From Streptomonospora salina (GTDB lineage: Bacteria > Actinomycetota > Actinomycetes > Streptosporangiales > Streptosporangiaceae), in contig NZ_JACHLY010000001.1 of assembly GCF_014204715.1 (NCBI RefSeq), positions 3,928,501-3,992,500 of the forward strand: a stretch of DNA of 64,000 nt, in the 5' to 3' direction. Shown one piece after another: positions 53,125-62,351 of this stretch. How positions within the stretch are numbered: the stretch's first letter is position 1; every line of letters begins with the position of its first letter. The notes beneath the pieces were generated by a model that made no database searches, was not told the DNA's origin, and was given only the letters and a program-made list of their open reading frames with translations. The position numbers and the translations under genes were made by a program.

Positions 53125-53690
53125 TCAGTTGCTCGCTTCGAGCAGCTTAGCCAGACGCTCGGCTGGGGTGTCCCAGCCGAGCGTCTTGCGTGGGCGCCCG
53201 TTGAGCTGCACGGCCACCGCCCGATCGGCGACCTCGGGCGGGCGTTGGCTGATCATCACCGTCGGTGCGGAAAAGCGTGGCTGGCGCTGCTGGGCCTGGC
53301 GGCGGGGTTTGCGCCGAGTGCGGCCCGAGCGCAGCGCCCCGGCGCTGTGCCCCGCGGCCCTGGACGTAGAGGGCCTGGTAGATCGTCTCGTGGCACGCGT
53401 GCAGCTCCGGACGGTCGGGCAGGTCCCGTTTGAGCCTACGGCTGATCTGCTCGGGGCTCCACCGCTCATCCAGCAGCTCCTGGACGCGGACACGCAGTTC
53501 GTGACTCAGCACGATCTTGGAGGGTTTGGAGCGTGCCATGCGGGCCTCGGCGCGTGCCTGGGCGGCGTGGGGGGCGGTAGTAGTGCCGGCCGCGCGGGTC
53601 CACAGTGGCGTTGCGGTTGATCTCCCGGCTGATGGTGGAGGGGAACCCAGGCCGCGGGTTCCGGCCCCTCCGGCGGCCGGTAGCGCGTCG
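53125..53690 (-). pseudogene. IS30-family transposase remnant
   Basis: Fragments of an IS30 transposase in different frames: GFPSTISREINRNATVDPRG (N-terminal HTH side), ELLDERWSPEQISRRLKRDL and HACHETIYQALYVQGRG (centre), and NGRPRKTLGWDTPAERLAKL (C-terminus). The DDE core between the last two is deleted and at least two frameshifts are present. No terminal repeats were recognised. Confidence 0.8.
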
Positions 53691-53754
53691 AAGGGACCCT
53701 GTCCGGCCGGTCGCAAGGCTGCCGGCGGACGGAGCCGGCGGGAACGGGGCGCTC

Positions 53755-54130
53755 ACACCCCCGACACGTCCACCACCGCGGACTTGTCCAAGCTGATGAA
53801 GCCCCGCAGCTCCAGCCGGTCCAGCGGGCACGTCGAATACCGGCTCTCCCCCGACCTTGTTCCCGGGGTTGATCTCGTTCAGGAACGACTCGGAGTCTGC
53901 CGTGATCTCCGCGGCCGTGTCCGTCGAGTACTGCTTGTCGTCCACGTCCACCAGGGTCTGCGAAGAGGAGCTGAAGAGGCCCGGAGTCGTCCGAGACCTC
54001 CATGACGCCGGTCTCCACGTCGGTGGCGGTGAACGCGAACGCCCCGGATTCGACGGTGTCGCCGATGGCCGCCGGCCGATCTCCCCGGTCGGCCTGGGCC
54101 GCCCGGCGGAGGAGGGTTTCCGCAACTCAT
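53755..54130 (-). pseudogene. Decayed copy of the DUF4352-like gene at 41.5 kb
   Basis: Nearly identical DNA blocks to 41484-42173: the segments encoding DTVESGAFAFT, SSQTLVDVDDKQYSTDTAAE and FLNEINPGN are preserved. The membrane helix and linker are deleted, a ~90-base piece after the EVSDDSG block is missing, and an 11-base deletion near 53835 shifts the frame. The start MSCGNPPPP and part of the promoter remain. A recent partial duplication followed by decay, next to IS30 debris. Confidence 0.85.
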
Positions 54131-54296
54131 GGCGCGCCTCGTGCTCGTCGGTGTTGAATACACCAAGGGTTGAGTATTGACTGAAAGTGTTGTCAATGTG
54201 CGAGGCTTGCGCCCGCTGCCCCGCCACGGCAGGCGGCCGGCGCCGATTGTCCAGTCGCAGGGGTCGCGACCTGCGGTTGCGTGTGGTTCCGGTGCC

Positions 54297-54716
54297 TCAT
54301 TCGCGGTGGAGCCGAGGGACCGCGCCGGCGGGCAGCGCGGCGAAGTCCGGCAGGCCGCGCAGCGCCGCTTCCGCGCCGCCGGGGTTGTAGACCGCGATCA
54401 ACCGCATCGGGGTCCAGCCGGTGTTCACGGTGCTGTGGAATACGCCCCGCGGCACGTAGACCACGTCGCCGGCGGAGATATCGAAGGGATCGGCGTCGTC
54501 CAGCATCTGCCGACCCGTCCCGGACAGCACGTAGAGCACTTCTTCCGCGTCGGGGTGGTTGTGCCGGTCGTGGCCGCGACCGGGGTTGAGCACCACTTCG
54601 CCGAACGTCAGCCCGGCCTCGGGGGTGTCGGTGTCCGGCTGGACGTACCACTTCGCCGAACCCCAGTCGAAGGTCATGGTCTCCCGGCTGTGCGGGTCGA
54701 CCGCTGCGAGTCGCAC
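54297..54716 (-). CDS. Cupin-domain protein
   Basis: 139 aa single cupin. Metal-site motif 1 is GHDRHNHPDAEEVLYVLSGT and motif 2 is DVVYVPRGVFHSTVNTG. GTG 54716 is favoured by AGGAG eight bases upstream; a shorter start at MTFDWGSAKWYV is possible. It follows the TIM-barrel/UPF0261 pair by 65 nt on the same strand and probably belongs to that unit. Could be a small-molecule dioxygenase, isomerase or sensor. Confidence 0.88.
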   Translation of the reverse strand: MRLAAVDPHSRETMTFDWGSAKWYVQPDTDTPEAGLTFGEVVLNPGRGHDRHNHPDAEEVLYVLSGTGRQMLDDADPFDISAGDVVYVPRGVFHSTVNTGWTPMRLIAVYNPGGAEAALRGLPDFAALPAGAVPRLHRE

Positions 54717-54781
54717 CTCGTGGTCTCCTGTTCCGTCGCTGTGCACCCGGCTCGCCGGCCGGCCCGGTCCTGTCCGCCGGT

Positions 54782-55612
54782 TCAGCCCGCTGCGGGCCGC
54801 AGGCGCTTGAAGCGGCGCATGGTCTCGGTCATGGCGGTCTCGGTGGGAAGCCGCTCCATGCTGGAGGCGCCGAAGAAACCGGACACCCCGCGGGTTTCGG
54901 CCAGTACGCGGCCGGCGTCCTCGGGCTCGGCGATCGGCCCCCCGTGGCACAGCACGATCACCTCGGGCGAGGCACCGCGGGCGGCGTCGGCGATCTCCTG
55001 CACCCGCTGCGCCGACTCCTCCAGCGTGAGCGCGGTGCGGGCGCCGATCGTGCCCGACGTCGTCAGCCCCATGTGGGCCACCACGACGTCGGCGCCGGCT
55101 TCGGCCATGCTGCGGGCCTGGTCGGTGTCGAAGACGTAGGGGGCGGTCAGCAGGTCCAGCTCCCGCGCCTGGCGGACCATCTCCACTTCGAGGCCGAACC
55201 CCATCCCGGTCTCCTCCAGGTTCTCCCGGAAGGTGCCGTCGACGAGGCCGACCGTGGGGAAGTTCTGCACCCCGGCGAACCCCAGCGACTTCAGCTCCGC
55301 GAGGAAGACCTCCATCCGCCGGAACGGGTCGGTTCCGCACACCCCCGCCAGCACCGGGGTGTCGCGCACCACCGGAAGCACCTCGCGGGCCATGTCCACC
55401 ACGATCGCGTTGGCGTCGCCATAGGGCATCAGCCCGGCCAGCGATCCGCGCCCGGCCATGCGGTACCGCCCCGAGTTGTAGATGATGATCAGGTCGCTGC
55501 CCCCGGCCTCGGCGCACTTCGCCGACAGCCCGGTGCCCGCGCCGGCGCCGATCACGGTCTCGCCCGCCCCGGATACGCGGTGCAGCCGGGCGAGTGCGTG
55601 GTCACGGTTCAC
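54782..55612 (-). CDS. PEP-hydrolase/Tm-1-type TIM-barrel protein
   Basis: 276 aa, TIM-barrel signal-transduction/phosphoenolpyruvate-hydrolase-like family. Blocks: [40 protein letters not shown], then [55 protein letters not shown] and [20 protein letters not shown] 55612 overlaps the UPF0261 stop (GTGA). In plants and other bacteria this barrel is fused to the UPF0261 domain, so the two form one functional complex. The true reaction is not established. Confidence 0.88.
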   Translation of the reverse strand: MNRDHALARLHRVSGAGETVIGAGAGTGLSAKCAEAGGSDLIIIYNSGRYRMAGRGSLAGLMPYGDANAIVVDMAREVLPVVRDTPVLAGVCGTDPFRRMEVFLAELKSLGFAGVQNFPTVGLVDGTFRENLEETGMGFGLEVEMVRQARELDLLTAPYVFDTDQARSMAEAGADVVVAHMGLTTSGTIGARTALTLEESAQRVQEIADAARGASPEVIVLCHGGPIAEPEDAGRVLAETRGVSGFFGASSMERLPTETAMTETMRRFKRLRPAAG

Positions 55613-56835
55613 TGGTGGCGCTCCTGCAGGAGTTCGGTCAGGCGGTCGGTCATCGCCGCGGCGAACCGCGGGTCGTTGACGTGGGTGTCGAGTTCGTGCA
55701 GCTCCACCCGGGCCGGGTCGACGCGTTCGCGCAGCGCGGCGAACAGCGCCTCGTCGGCACCGGGATCGTAGAACGGCCCGCCGGGGACCGACAGCGCGGA
55801 CACTCCGCCCAGCGGCAGGAACAGCGAGACCGGACCGGCAGCCCCGTTCAGCCGGTCCGCGACGCGCCGGCCGATCTCGGCGCACTCCGCGGCCGTGGTG
55901 CGCATCAGGGTGACGTTGGCGTTGTGGTGGTAGAACAGCCGATCGGAGAATCCGGGCGGAACCGTCTCCGGAGCGGCGAAGTTCACCATGTCCACCGCTC
56001 CCACCGAGACCGCCTGGGGCAGGCCGAGGCGGCCGGCCGCGCGCAGCCGGTCCGCGCCGGCGCTCATGACCCCGCCGACGAGTTCGTCGGCCAGTTCGGT
56101 GGTGGTGATGTCGGCGATCCCGGCGAGGTAGCCGTCGGCGGCCAGCGCCTCCAGCGACTGCCCGCCGGTGCCGGTGGCGTGGAACACCAGAACCTCGAAC
56201 CCGGCGTGCTCGAGGTTTTCGCGTGCCGCGGTGACGCTGGGCGTGGTGACCCCGAACATGCTGGTGCCCACCAGCGGCCGGGGTGCGGCCTCGGGTTCGG
56301 GGACGGGGGCGCCGGCCATACCCGCGGCCGCCGCAGCGGCGTTGCCGAGGATGCGTGCGGAGAAGCGGTTGATGCCGGAGATGTCGACGACCGAGTACAT
56401 CATCGCCACGTCCCGCGCCCCCATGTAGGGGCGGGTGTCGCCCGAGGCCACCGTGGAGACGATGAGCTTGGGCGTGCCGATCGGCAGCGCGGCCATCGCC
56501 TCGGCGGCGATCGCGGTGCCTCCGGAACCGCCCACCGCCAGCGCCGCTTGGACCCGGCCCCGTTCGGACAGCCCGCGCAAGGTGGTCGCCGCGCCTTCGG
56601 CCATGCGCGCCACGGCCGCGCCGCGGTCGGCGTCCTCGCGCAGCGCATCGACCGCGGCGCCTGCGGCCCGGGCCACCTCGGCGGCGGCGATGTCGGGAAC
56701 CGCCCCCGCAGGCGGGAACACCCCGCAGTCGATCAGCAGGGGCGTGCATCCGGCCGCGGCGATGCGCGCGCGGAGAAAGTCGTACTCCGCCCCTTTGGTG
56801 TCCAACGTGCCGAGTAGCGCGACCGTCGGCGCCAT
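55609..56835 (-). CDS. Tm-1-like ATP-binding (UPF0261) protein
   Basis: 408 aa. [20 protein letters not shown] is the ATP-binding N-terminus; [20 protein letters not shown], then [60 protein letters not shown] and [20 protein letters not shown] follow. ATG 56835. First gene of a three-gene unit with the barrel protein and the cupin. Bacterial UPF0261/barrel pairs often sit in carbohydrate or aromatic catabolic loci, but no such enzymes are adjacent here. Confidence 0.9.
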   Translation of the reverse strand: MAPTVALLGTLDTKGAEYDFLRARIAAAGCTPLLIDCGVFPPAGAVPDIAAAEVARAAGAAVDALREDADRGAAVARMAEGAATTLRGLSERGRVQAALAVGGSGGTAIAAEAMAALPIGTPKLIVSTVASGDTRPYMGARDVAMMYSVVDISGINRFSARILGNAAAAAAGMAGAPVPEPEAAPRPLVGTSMFGVTTPSVTAARENLEHAGFEVLVFHATGTGGQSLEALAADGYLAGIADITTTELADELVGGVMSAGADRLRAAGRLGLPQAVSVGAVDMVNFAAPETVPPGFSDRLFYHHNANVTLMRTTAAECAEIGRRVADRLNGAAGPVSLFLPLGGVSALSVPGGPFYDPGADEALFAALRERVDPARVELHELDTHVNDPRFAAAMTDRLTELLQERHQ

Positions 56836-57072
56836 GGCCCAACTCCTCGACTCCGGGAACGGCTCCAGCCCTTGGACGCTAGACCGGCCCGTCGCGGCGC
56901 GTCAATGCCGCACTGCGGAGTGTGGAGGACGGCCTCGTGCGGGCCGCAGCCCCCGTCCGCGCCGCCCGCCACGGGTGCCCCGGACGCGGCGGCACCGGCA
57001 CCGCCGCTCGGGGCCCGACCGCGGCGTCGTCGGTGCGCGGCCAGGAGGATCGGCTCGTGCACCGTCGGCGGT

Positions 57073-57954
57073 TCAGCCCACGGCGGCACCGGCGCTGGCC
57101 AGCAGCCGCAGTCGCTCGTCGCTGACCGACCCCGGAGCGGCGGTGTAGGTCAGCAGGATCTGGTCCCGGGCGTCGGGCAGCGGCATCTTCTCGAAGTACA
57201 GCTCCAACTCGCCCGCCGCCGGGTGGCCGAGCCGGTGCGAGCCGTGCAGGTGTTCGCGGACCTCGCGGGCCTCCCACAGCTCCCGGAACCGCGGGCTGTC
57301 GCGCCGCAGATCCGCGATCACCCGGCACAGCCGCAGGTCCTGGGGACAGCGGCCGGAATCGGAGCGCAGCTTGGCGGCCACATCGTGGCGCATGCCCTCC
57401 GGATCCAGGTGGAGGCCGGCCTCGTGCGGGTGCAGGAAAACCAGGCGGGCGATGTTGAGCTCTTCCGGCGGTACCGCGCCGATCCCGGGCCACAACCGTT
57501 CGGCCATCCGGTTCCAGGCGAGCAGGTCCATCCCGCGGCCCAGCACCAGTGCGGGAACCGCCTCCATCGTGTCGATCAGGAACCGGACTTCGCGGCGCAC
57601 GCTCTGGCGCGGCATCTCCGGCTCTTCACCGGCCTGCGCGCTGCAGGGAGCGCCCCGCGGCCGCCGGGCACGCCGGTCGGCGACGTTGCGCAGGTAGACC
57701 CGTTCGGATTCGGAGAGCTGCAGCGCCCCGGCGAGCACGTCCAGCACCTCGGCGGACACCGCCCCGCCGCGCCCCTGCTCGATGCGGGTGTAGTAGTCGA
57801 CGCTGACCCCGGCGAGCCGGGCGACCTCCTCGCGGCGCAGGCCGGGGACCCGCCGCCGGCTGCCGCCGTCGGGCAGGCCAGCGTCCTCCGGCGAGAGCGC
57901 ATCGCGGTGGGCCTTGAGAAACAAGCCGATCTCGGCCTCGGCGCGCACCATCAT
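57073..57954 (-). CDS. XRE-family regulator with MmyB-like ligand domain
   Basis: 293 aa. The HTH is VPGLRREEVARLAGVSVDYY followed by TRIEQGRGGAVSAEVLDVLA. The C-terminal half is the PAS-like MmyB domain: ALVLGRGMDLLAWNRMAERL, then LVFLHPHEAGLHLDPE and LHGSHRLGHPAAGELELYFE. The start is ATG 57954 or 57951. It is divergent from an aldo-keto reductase gene with a 123-base gap, a common repressor/target pair in actinomycetes. Confidence 0.93.
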   Translation of the reverse strand: MMVRAEAEIGLFLKAHRDALSPEDAGLPDGGSRRRVPGLRREEVARLAGVSVDYYTRIEQGRGGAVSAEVLDVLAGALQLSESERVYLRNVADRRARRPRGAPCSAQAGEEPEMPRQSVRREVRFLIDTMEAVPALVLGRGMDLLAWNRMAERLWPGIGAVPPEELNIARLVFLHPHEAGLHLDPEGMRHDVAAKLRSDSGRCPQDLRLCRVIADLRRDSPRFRELWEAREVREHLHGSHRLGHPAAGELELYFEKMPLPDARDQILLTYTAAPGSVSDERLRLLASAGAAVG

Positions 57955-58077
57955 GGGCCAAGTATGCAGCATGGCCCCGGCGGACCCGGGCTGAACCGGG
58001 CCTGGATCCGTCCCGCCGAGGCGGCCAGCATGGACCCCGGAGAACACACGGCACGGCCACAGAAGGACATGAGTCAT

Positions 58078-59106
58078 ATGCAGCGGCGCATTCTCGGGGG
58101 AACCGGCATCTCGGTCAGCGAATTCACGCTCGGCGCGATGATGCTGGGAGCCTGGGGCAACCCGGACCACGACGACTCCATCCGCATGGTGCACACCGCG
58201 CTGGACGCCGGGATCAACATCATCGACACCGCCGACATGTACTCCGACGGCGAGTCCGAGGAGATCGTGGGCAAGGCGCTCAAGGGCCGCCGGGACGACG
58301 TGGTGCTGGCCACGAAGTTCCACAACCCGATGGGCCCCGACGCCAACCACCGGGGCAACTCCCGGCGGTGGATCGTGCGCGCGGTCGAGGACAGCCTGCG
58401 GCGGCTGGGCACCGAGTGGATCGACCTCTACCAGGTTCACCGCCCGGACCCCGACACCGACATCGACGAGACCCTGTCGGCGCTGTCGGACCTGGTGCGC
58501 GCCGGCAAGGTCCGGGCACTGGGAACGTCGGCCTTCCCCGCGACCGAGATGGTGGAGGCCCAGTGGACCGCCGACCGGCGCGGACACCTGCGCCCGCGCA
58601 GCGAGCAGCCGCCCTACTCCGTCCTGGCGCGGGGGATCGAATCCGAGGTGCTGCCCACCGCCCAGCGCTACGGCGTGGGCGTCCTCACGTGGAGCCCGCT
58701 CAGCGCGGGCTGGCTGTCGGGCAAGTACGGCGGCGACCGGGGAACCGACCCGTCCCAGGCGCATCGCAGCGCCTTCCTGCCGGACATGTTCGACGTGAAC
58801 CGGCCGGGCAACGCCGCGAAACTGGCGGCGGTGACCGAACTGGCGAAGGTGGCCTCGGACGCCGGCGTCACTCTGCCGCAACTGGCCACGGCCTTCGTGC
58901 GCCGCCACCCCGCGGTGACCTCGGTGATCATCGGGCCGCGCACGCACGATCAGCTCACCGGCCTGCTCGACGGCGCCGATGTAGGGCTGGACGACGACGT
59001 GATGGACCGGATCGACGAGATCGTTCCCCCCGGCACCGACCTCAACCGCGACACCGCCTTCCACTCCCCGCCCGCGCTGACGCAGGCGCACCTGCGCCGC
59101 CGCTGA
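58078..59106 (+). CDS. Aldo-keto reductase
   Basis: 342 aa NADP-dependent oxidoreductase. Catalytic Asp and Tyr are in NIIDTADMYSDGESEEIVGK, Lys in VVLATKFHNPMG and His in IDLYQVHRPDPDTDIDET. Cofactor loops: YGVGVLTWSPLSAGWLSGKY and VTSVIIGPRTHDQLTGLLDG. ATG 58078 has AAGGA 10 nt upstream; ATG 58069 is an in-frame alternative too close to that site. Probably induced when the divergent XRE regulator binds its ligand. Confidence 0.93.
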   Translation: MQRRILGGTGISVSEFTLGAMMLGAWGNPDHDDSIRMVHTALDAGINIIDTADMYSDGESEEIVGKALKGRRDDVVLATKFHNPMGPDANHRGNSRRWIVRAVEDSLRRLGTEWIDLYQVHRPDPDTDIDETLSALSDLVRAGKVRALGTSAFPATEMVEAQWTADRRGHLRPRSEQPPYSVLARGIESEVLPTAQRYGVGVLTWSPLSAGWLSGKYGGDRGTDPSQAHRSAFLPDMFDVNRPGNAAKLAAVTELAKVASDAGVTLPQLATAFVRRHPAVTSVIIGPRTHDQLTGLLDGADVGLDDDVMDRIDEIVPPGTDLNRDTAFHSPPALTQAHLRRR

Positions 59107-59127
59107 ACGGCACCGGACCCGTCCCCG

Positions 59128-59158
59128 ACACCCCGGCGGCCCCGCGCCGCCGGGGTGT
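59128..59158 (+). terminator. Terminator after the aldo-keto reductase
   Basis: Perfect 13-bp stem ACACCCCGGCGGC / GCCGCCGGGGTGT with a 5-base loop. Confidence 0.8.
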
Positions 59159-59323
59159 GTTCGGCGGCCCCGCGCGCCACGGGCCGGACGGGACGCCGCC
59201 TCACCCATACCTCCACGATGCGCACCACGGGACCGGACGGGCACCCACTGTGCCACGCTCCGGCAGGCGGCGACTCGGCGTCCCGCGCCCGACTGGCGCG
59301 AGGTTTTCGCCGGATCACCAGGC

Positions 59324-60355
59324 TCAGCGTGGTGAATCCTCCGCGATAGATCGGTACGCGCGGGTCGGCGTGCAATCCTGCAGAGCCCGGTGCCATCCCC
59401 GGGCCGACTCCCACTGGGCGCCGGCCGGCGGATGCGGCGCGAAGAGCCACATGCGCTGGTGCGGGGCGGCCCCGCCGCCGCTGATCGAGGTGCGTGCCGG
59501 GGCGGGGAACTCACCGTTCAACTGGTGCCAGGTGTAGTGGAGCGGACCCAGCAGCTCCGTCAGGCGCTCCTCGGTGTCGTGGCCCGGCAGGACCTCGCAG
59601 AAGATCCATGGGCGGGACCGGCGCAGTACGTCGACCCCTCCGGCGATGACGTCGGGTTCGGTGGTCTCGGTGTCGATCTTGACGACGGCCGGTGTGGTGC
59701 CGGTGCGTTCGCACCAGTGGGACAGCGTATCCACCTGCACCTGTATGCGGCCGGATCCGTTGCGGAAGCCCGCGGCGAGGGAGTTCGAGGCGTCCGATGC
59801 GGTGGAGAGCGCGAGTTCGGCGCTGCCGCTGCGGTCGGCCATCGCGAGCTCCTGGACCTCCACGGGAAGCCCGTTGGCGGCGGCGAGACTGCGCGCGGCC
59901 GCCGCGACGTGCGGGGTCGGTTCGAAGGCGTAGACGGAGCGGCGGGAGTGCGCGGCGGCGAGCAGCCCGTAGAGCCCCACATTGGCGCCGACGTCCAGGA
60001 CCGCTCCCGGGTGTGCGTGCTCCAGCGCGGCGAGGAAGCAGGCGAGGGTCTCGGGTTCGAAGCCGGCGAGCCCGTTCGTTTCGAGCTTGCGGGGGACCCA
60101 GAGCCTTCGGGGGGTGGAGAAGGTGAGCGTCGCCGGTCCGGTGCCGGGGGCGCCGTCGCGGCGGGGGAGAGCCAGTTCGAAGTCGCGCGTATTCGTCGGC
60201 GGCTGCGTCTTCGCCGGTGGCGGTGGCGGTGGCGTCGGCCGCGCGGGCCGAGTTGCTCCCCGGAGGCGGTGGGGGAGGCGGGCGCGGAGACCGCGTGCCG
60301 CTCGGCGCACCGTCGGGTGGCGTCGCACGAAACGGCGCAATCGGTTCACGACCAC
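59324..60355 (-). CDS. FkbM-family methyltransferase
   Basis: 343 aa. Motif I is AVLDVGANVGLYGLLAAAHS, then VYAFEPTPHVAAAARSLAAA, AVVKIDTETTEPDVIAGGVD and WIFCEVLPGHDTEERL, the FkbM pattern. The first ~60 residues are Arg/Pro-rich and unordered. The GTG 60355 start has a G-rich site upstream. Stand-alone gene; such enzymes O-methylate sugars, polysaccharides or lipids. The target is unknown. Confidence 0.9.
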   Translation of the reverse strand: MVVNRLRRFVRRHPTVRRAARGLRARLPHRLRGATRPARPTPPPPPPAKTQPPTNTRDFELALPRRDGAPGTGPATLTFSTPRRLWVPRKLETNGLAGFEPETLACFLAALEHAHPGAVLDVGANVGLYGLLAAAHSRRSVYAFEPTPHVAAAARSLAAANGLPVEVQELAMADRSGSAELALSTASDASNSLAAGFRNGSGRIQVQVDTLSHWCERTGTTPAVVKIDTETTEPDVIAGGVDVLRRSRPWIFCEVLPGHDTEERLTELLGPLHYTWHQLNGEFPAPARTSISGGGAAPHQRMWLFAPHPPAGAQWESARGWHRALQDCTPTRAYRSIAEDSPR

Positions 60356-60618
60356 GGGAGACCCCCAGGATTCTGGTGTGTGCCGGGGCGTCCACCGCGG
60401 GGAACGGGGGCGCCACTGGAGAACCGTGCCCAGTGTGGCCGGACGCGCTCGGGGCCCTGCCCGAGGCGCGCGACGGGCCCGGTTACATTAACCGACCCGT
60501 CATCGGGCGTCCATCCCGCACGGGTGGAGGGCCCGCGGACTGCGGACCAACAAACGCGGATCGTTGCTATGCCTGCACTTAGTGTTATCGGGGTCCGGGT
60601 CTCCTTATTTTGACCGGC

Positions 60619-60852
60619 ATGAGCGCGCCGATCCAGCCCCTGTGTACCCGGGGGGTGATCGGCGGGCACCACCTCGCGCTCGCCAACACCTACACCGACG
60701 GCGAACCGGTCGGTGCGACCCCGTCGTTCCGGGGCGTCGGTCCGTCCGTCTGGATCGAGATGTCCATGCAGAACGGCGTCGTGCTCGACGGCGTCCACCC
60801 GCACGCCGTCTGGCGCGACAAGGACGACGACTACGGCGGCCTGACCTCCTGA
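60619..60852 (+). CDS. Hypothetical protein upstream of the HupE-like gene
   Basis: 77 aa: RGVIGGHHLALANTYTDGEP, then PSFRGVGPSVWIEMSMQNGV and HAVWRDKDDDYGGLTS. No family recognised and no clear ribosome binding site. Its stop is 2 nt from the next start, suggesting coupling. It may be the tail of a truncated gene. Confidence 0.45.
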   Translation: MSAPIQPLCTRGVIGGHHLALANTYTDGEPVGATPSFRGVGPSVWIEMSMQNGVVLDGVHPHAVWRDKDDDYGGLTS

Positions 60853-60854
60853 GC

Positions 60855-62168
60855 ATGCGCCTACCCGGATTGCTCGTCGCCGCGCTGACGATCGCGGTCG
60901 GAAGCGCGGCGGTCCTGCTCGCCGAAGCTCCCGCCGCGGCGCATGTGGTGCCGTCGACGACCATCGAGCTCGACGTCCACGACGACGACATCACCGCGAC
61001 CGTCACCCCGCCCGCGGACGACCTCGCCACCGCCAGCGGCATCGACGCGACCGGCGGCGGTATCGACGAGGACACCGCGGCGAGCATCACCGACTATCTC
61101 GGCGCCCATTTCGACGTGACGCCGCACGGGCGCATGTGGGAAATCGGGTTCGGCGACGTCGCCCCCGCCCGGACGCGGCAATGGGGGACGCGCACGTCCC
61201 CGCCCGTCATCGTGGAGGCGCCCCTCACGCCCGCCCACGCCGACGATCTGCGCACCTTCACGCTCGGCTACGACGCCATCATCCACCAGGTCGTGACAGC
61301 CGACATCTTCGCCATCCTGAACAGCGACTGGGCCTCCGGCGAGTTCGGATCGGCGTGGGGGCTGGGAACGGTCGCGATCGACACGGCCACCGGACGGGTG
61401 GCCCCGCTCCAGGTCGCACTCGACGAAGGCGGGCTATGTCAGGGGTTCGCGAGCATGCTCGCCCTCGGCACCGCACACGTCGCCGAAGGCACGGACCATC
61501 AGCTCTTCCTGCTCACCCTGCTCCTGCCGGCGCCTCTTGTGGCCGTCGAGCGCCGCTAGAGCGGGACCGCCCCGACCGGCCGATCCGTGCGGCGCATCAC
61601 CGCCATCACCATCGCGTTCACCATCGGCCATTCGGTCACGCTCGTGCTCGGAACGTTGGGGCTCCCCGTTCCGCAGCAGCCCGTCGAGGCGCTCATCGCC
61701 GTCAGCATCCTCATCTCCGCGGTCCACGCCGTCCGCCCCGTTTTCCCGGGGCGAGAGCCCCTGGTCGCGGGTGCGTTCGGCCTGGTCCACGGGATGGCGT
61801 TCTCCATGACGCTGGCCGCGATGGACCTGTCGGACCTGCGGCTGGGCCTCAGCCTGCTCGGGTTCAACCTCGGCATCGAGATCATGCAGCTCATCGTGCT
61901 GCCGCCGCTGGTCGCCCTTTCCCGGACGCGCATCTACACGCCGCTGCGTACCGTCGCGGCCGCGGTCACGGCGATCGCCGCGACCGGGTGGCTGCTCGAC
62001 CGCGTCGGTCTCGCCAACCCGATCGGCGCGGTCGCGGACGCGCTCGGCGGTGTCTCGCCGTGGATCGTGCCGGGGGTGTGGGTGGCGGCGGCGGCCGTAC
62101 TGGTCCGGCGGCGGGTGTGTGCGGGCCGAGCCGACAGGCCCGCCGATCGGGACACCGTGCGCAGCTGA
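60855..62168 (+). pseudogene. HupE/UreJ_2-like membrane protein split by an in-frame TAG
   Basis: The first frame (60855-61559, 234 aa) has a signal peptide ending EAPAAAHVVPS and an outer beta domain, then the start of the membrane part EGTDHQLFLLTLLLPAPLVA. A TAG at 61557-61559 interrupts VERR-stop-SGTAPTGRSVRRI; the same frame then continues uninterrupted as ITIAFTIGHSVTLVLGTLGL, then AVHAVRPVFPG and LVHGMAFSMTLAAMDLSDLR to 62168. Intact relatives are one protein, so this looks like a Trp (TGG) to amber change. A GTG at 61587 could restart translation. HupE/UreJ-type proteins have metal-binding His pairs (TDH, GHS, VHG visible); nickel or cobalt transport is one proposed role. Confidence 0.8.
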
Positions 62169-62351
62169 AACGCCGGGTGGGCGGTGCCGTCCGGTGCCGA
62201 CGTGCGCGTCCGCTGCTTCCCGGGGGCTGCCACGGCCGCGGAGGTGCCACTAATCTGGCGAGAGGGAGCGGATACCTGCCCGTCGGTCGCCGGGCCGCGC
62301 ACCGCCCGGCGACCCGCGGTGCTCGCGGAGCGCGAAGTGGGGAGGTGGCCG

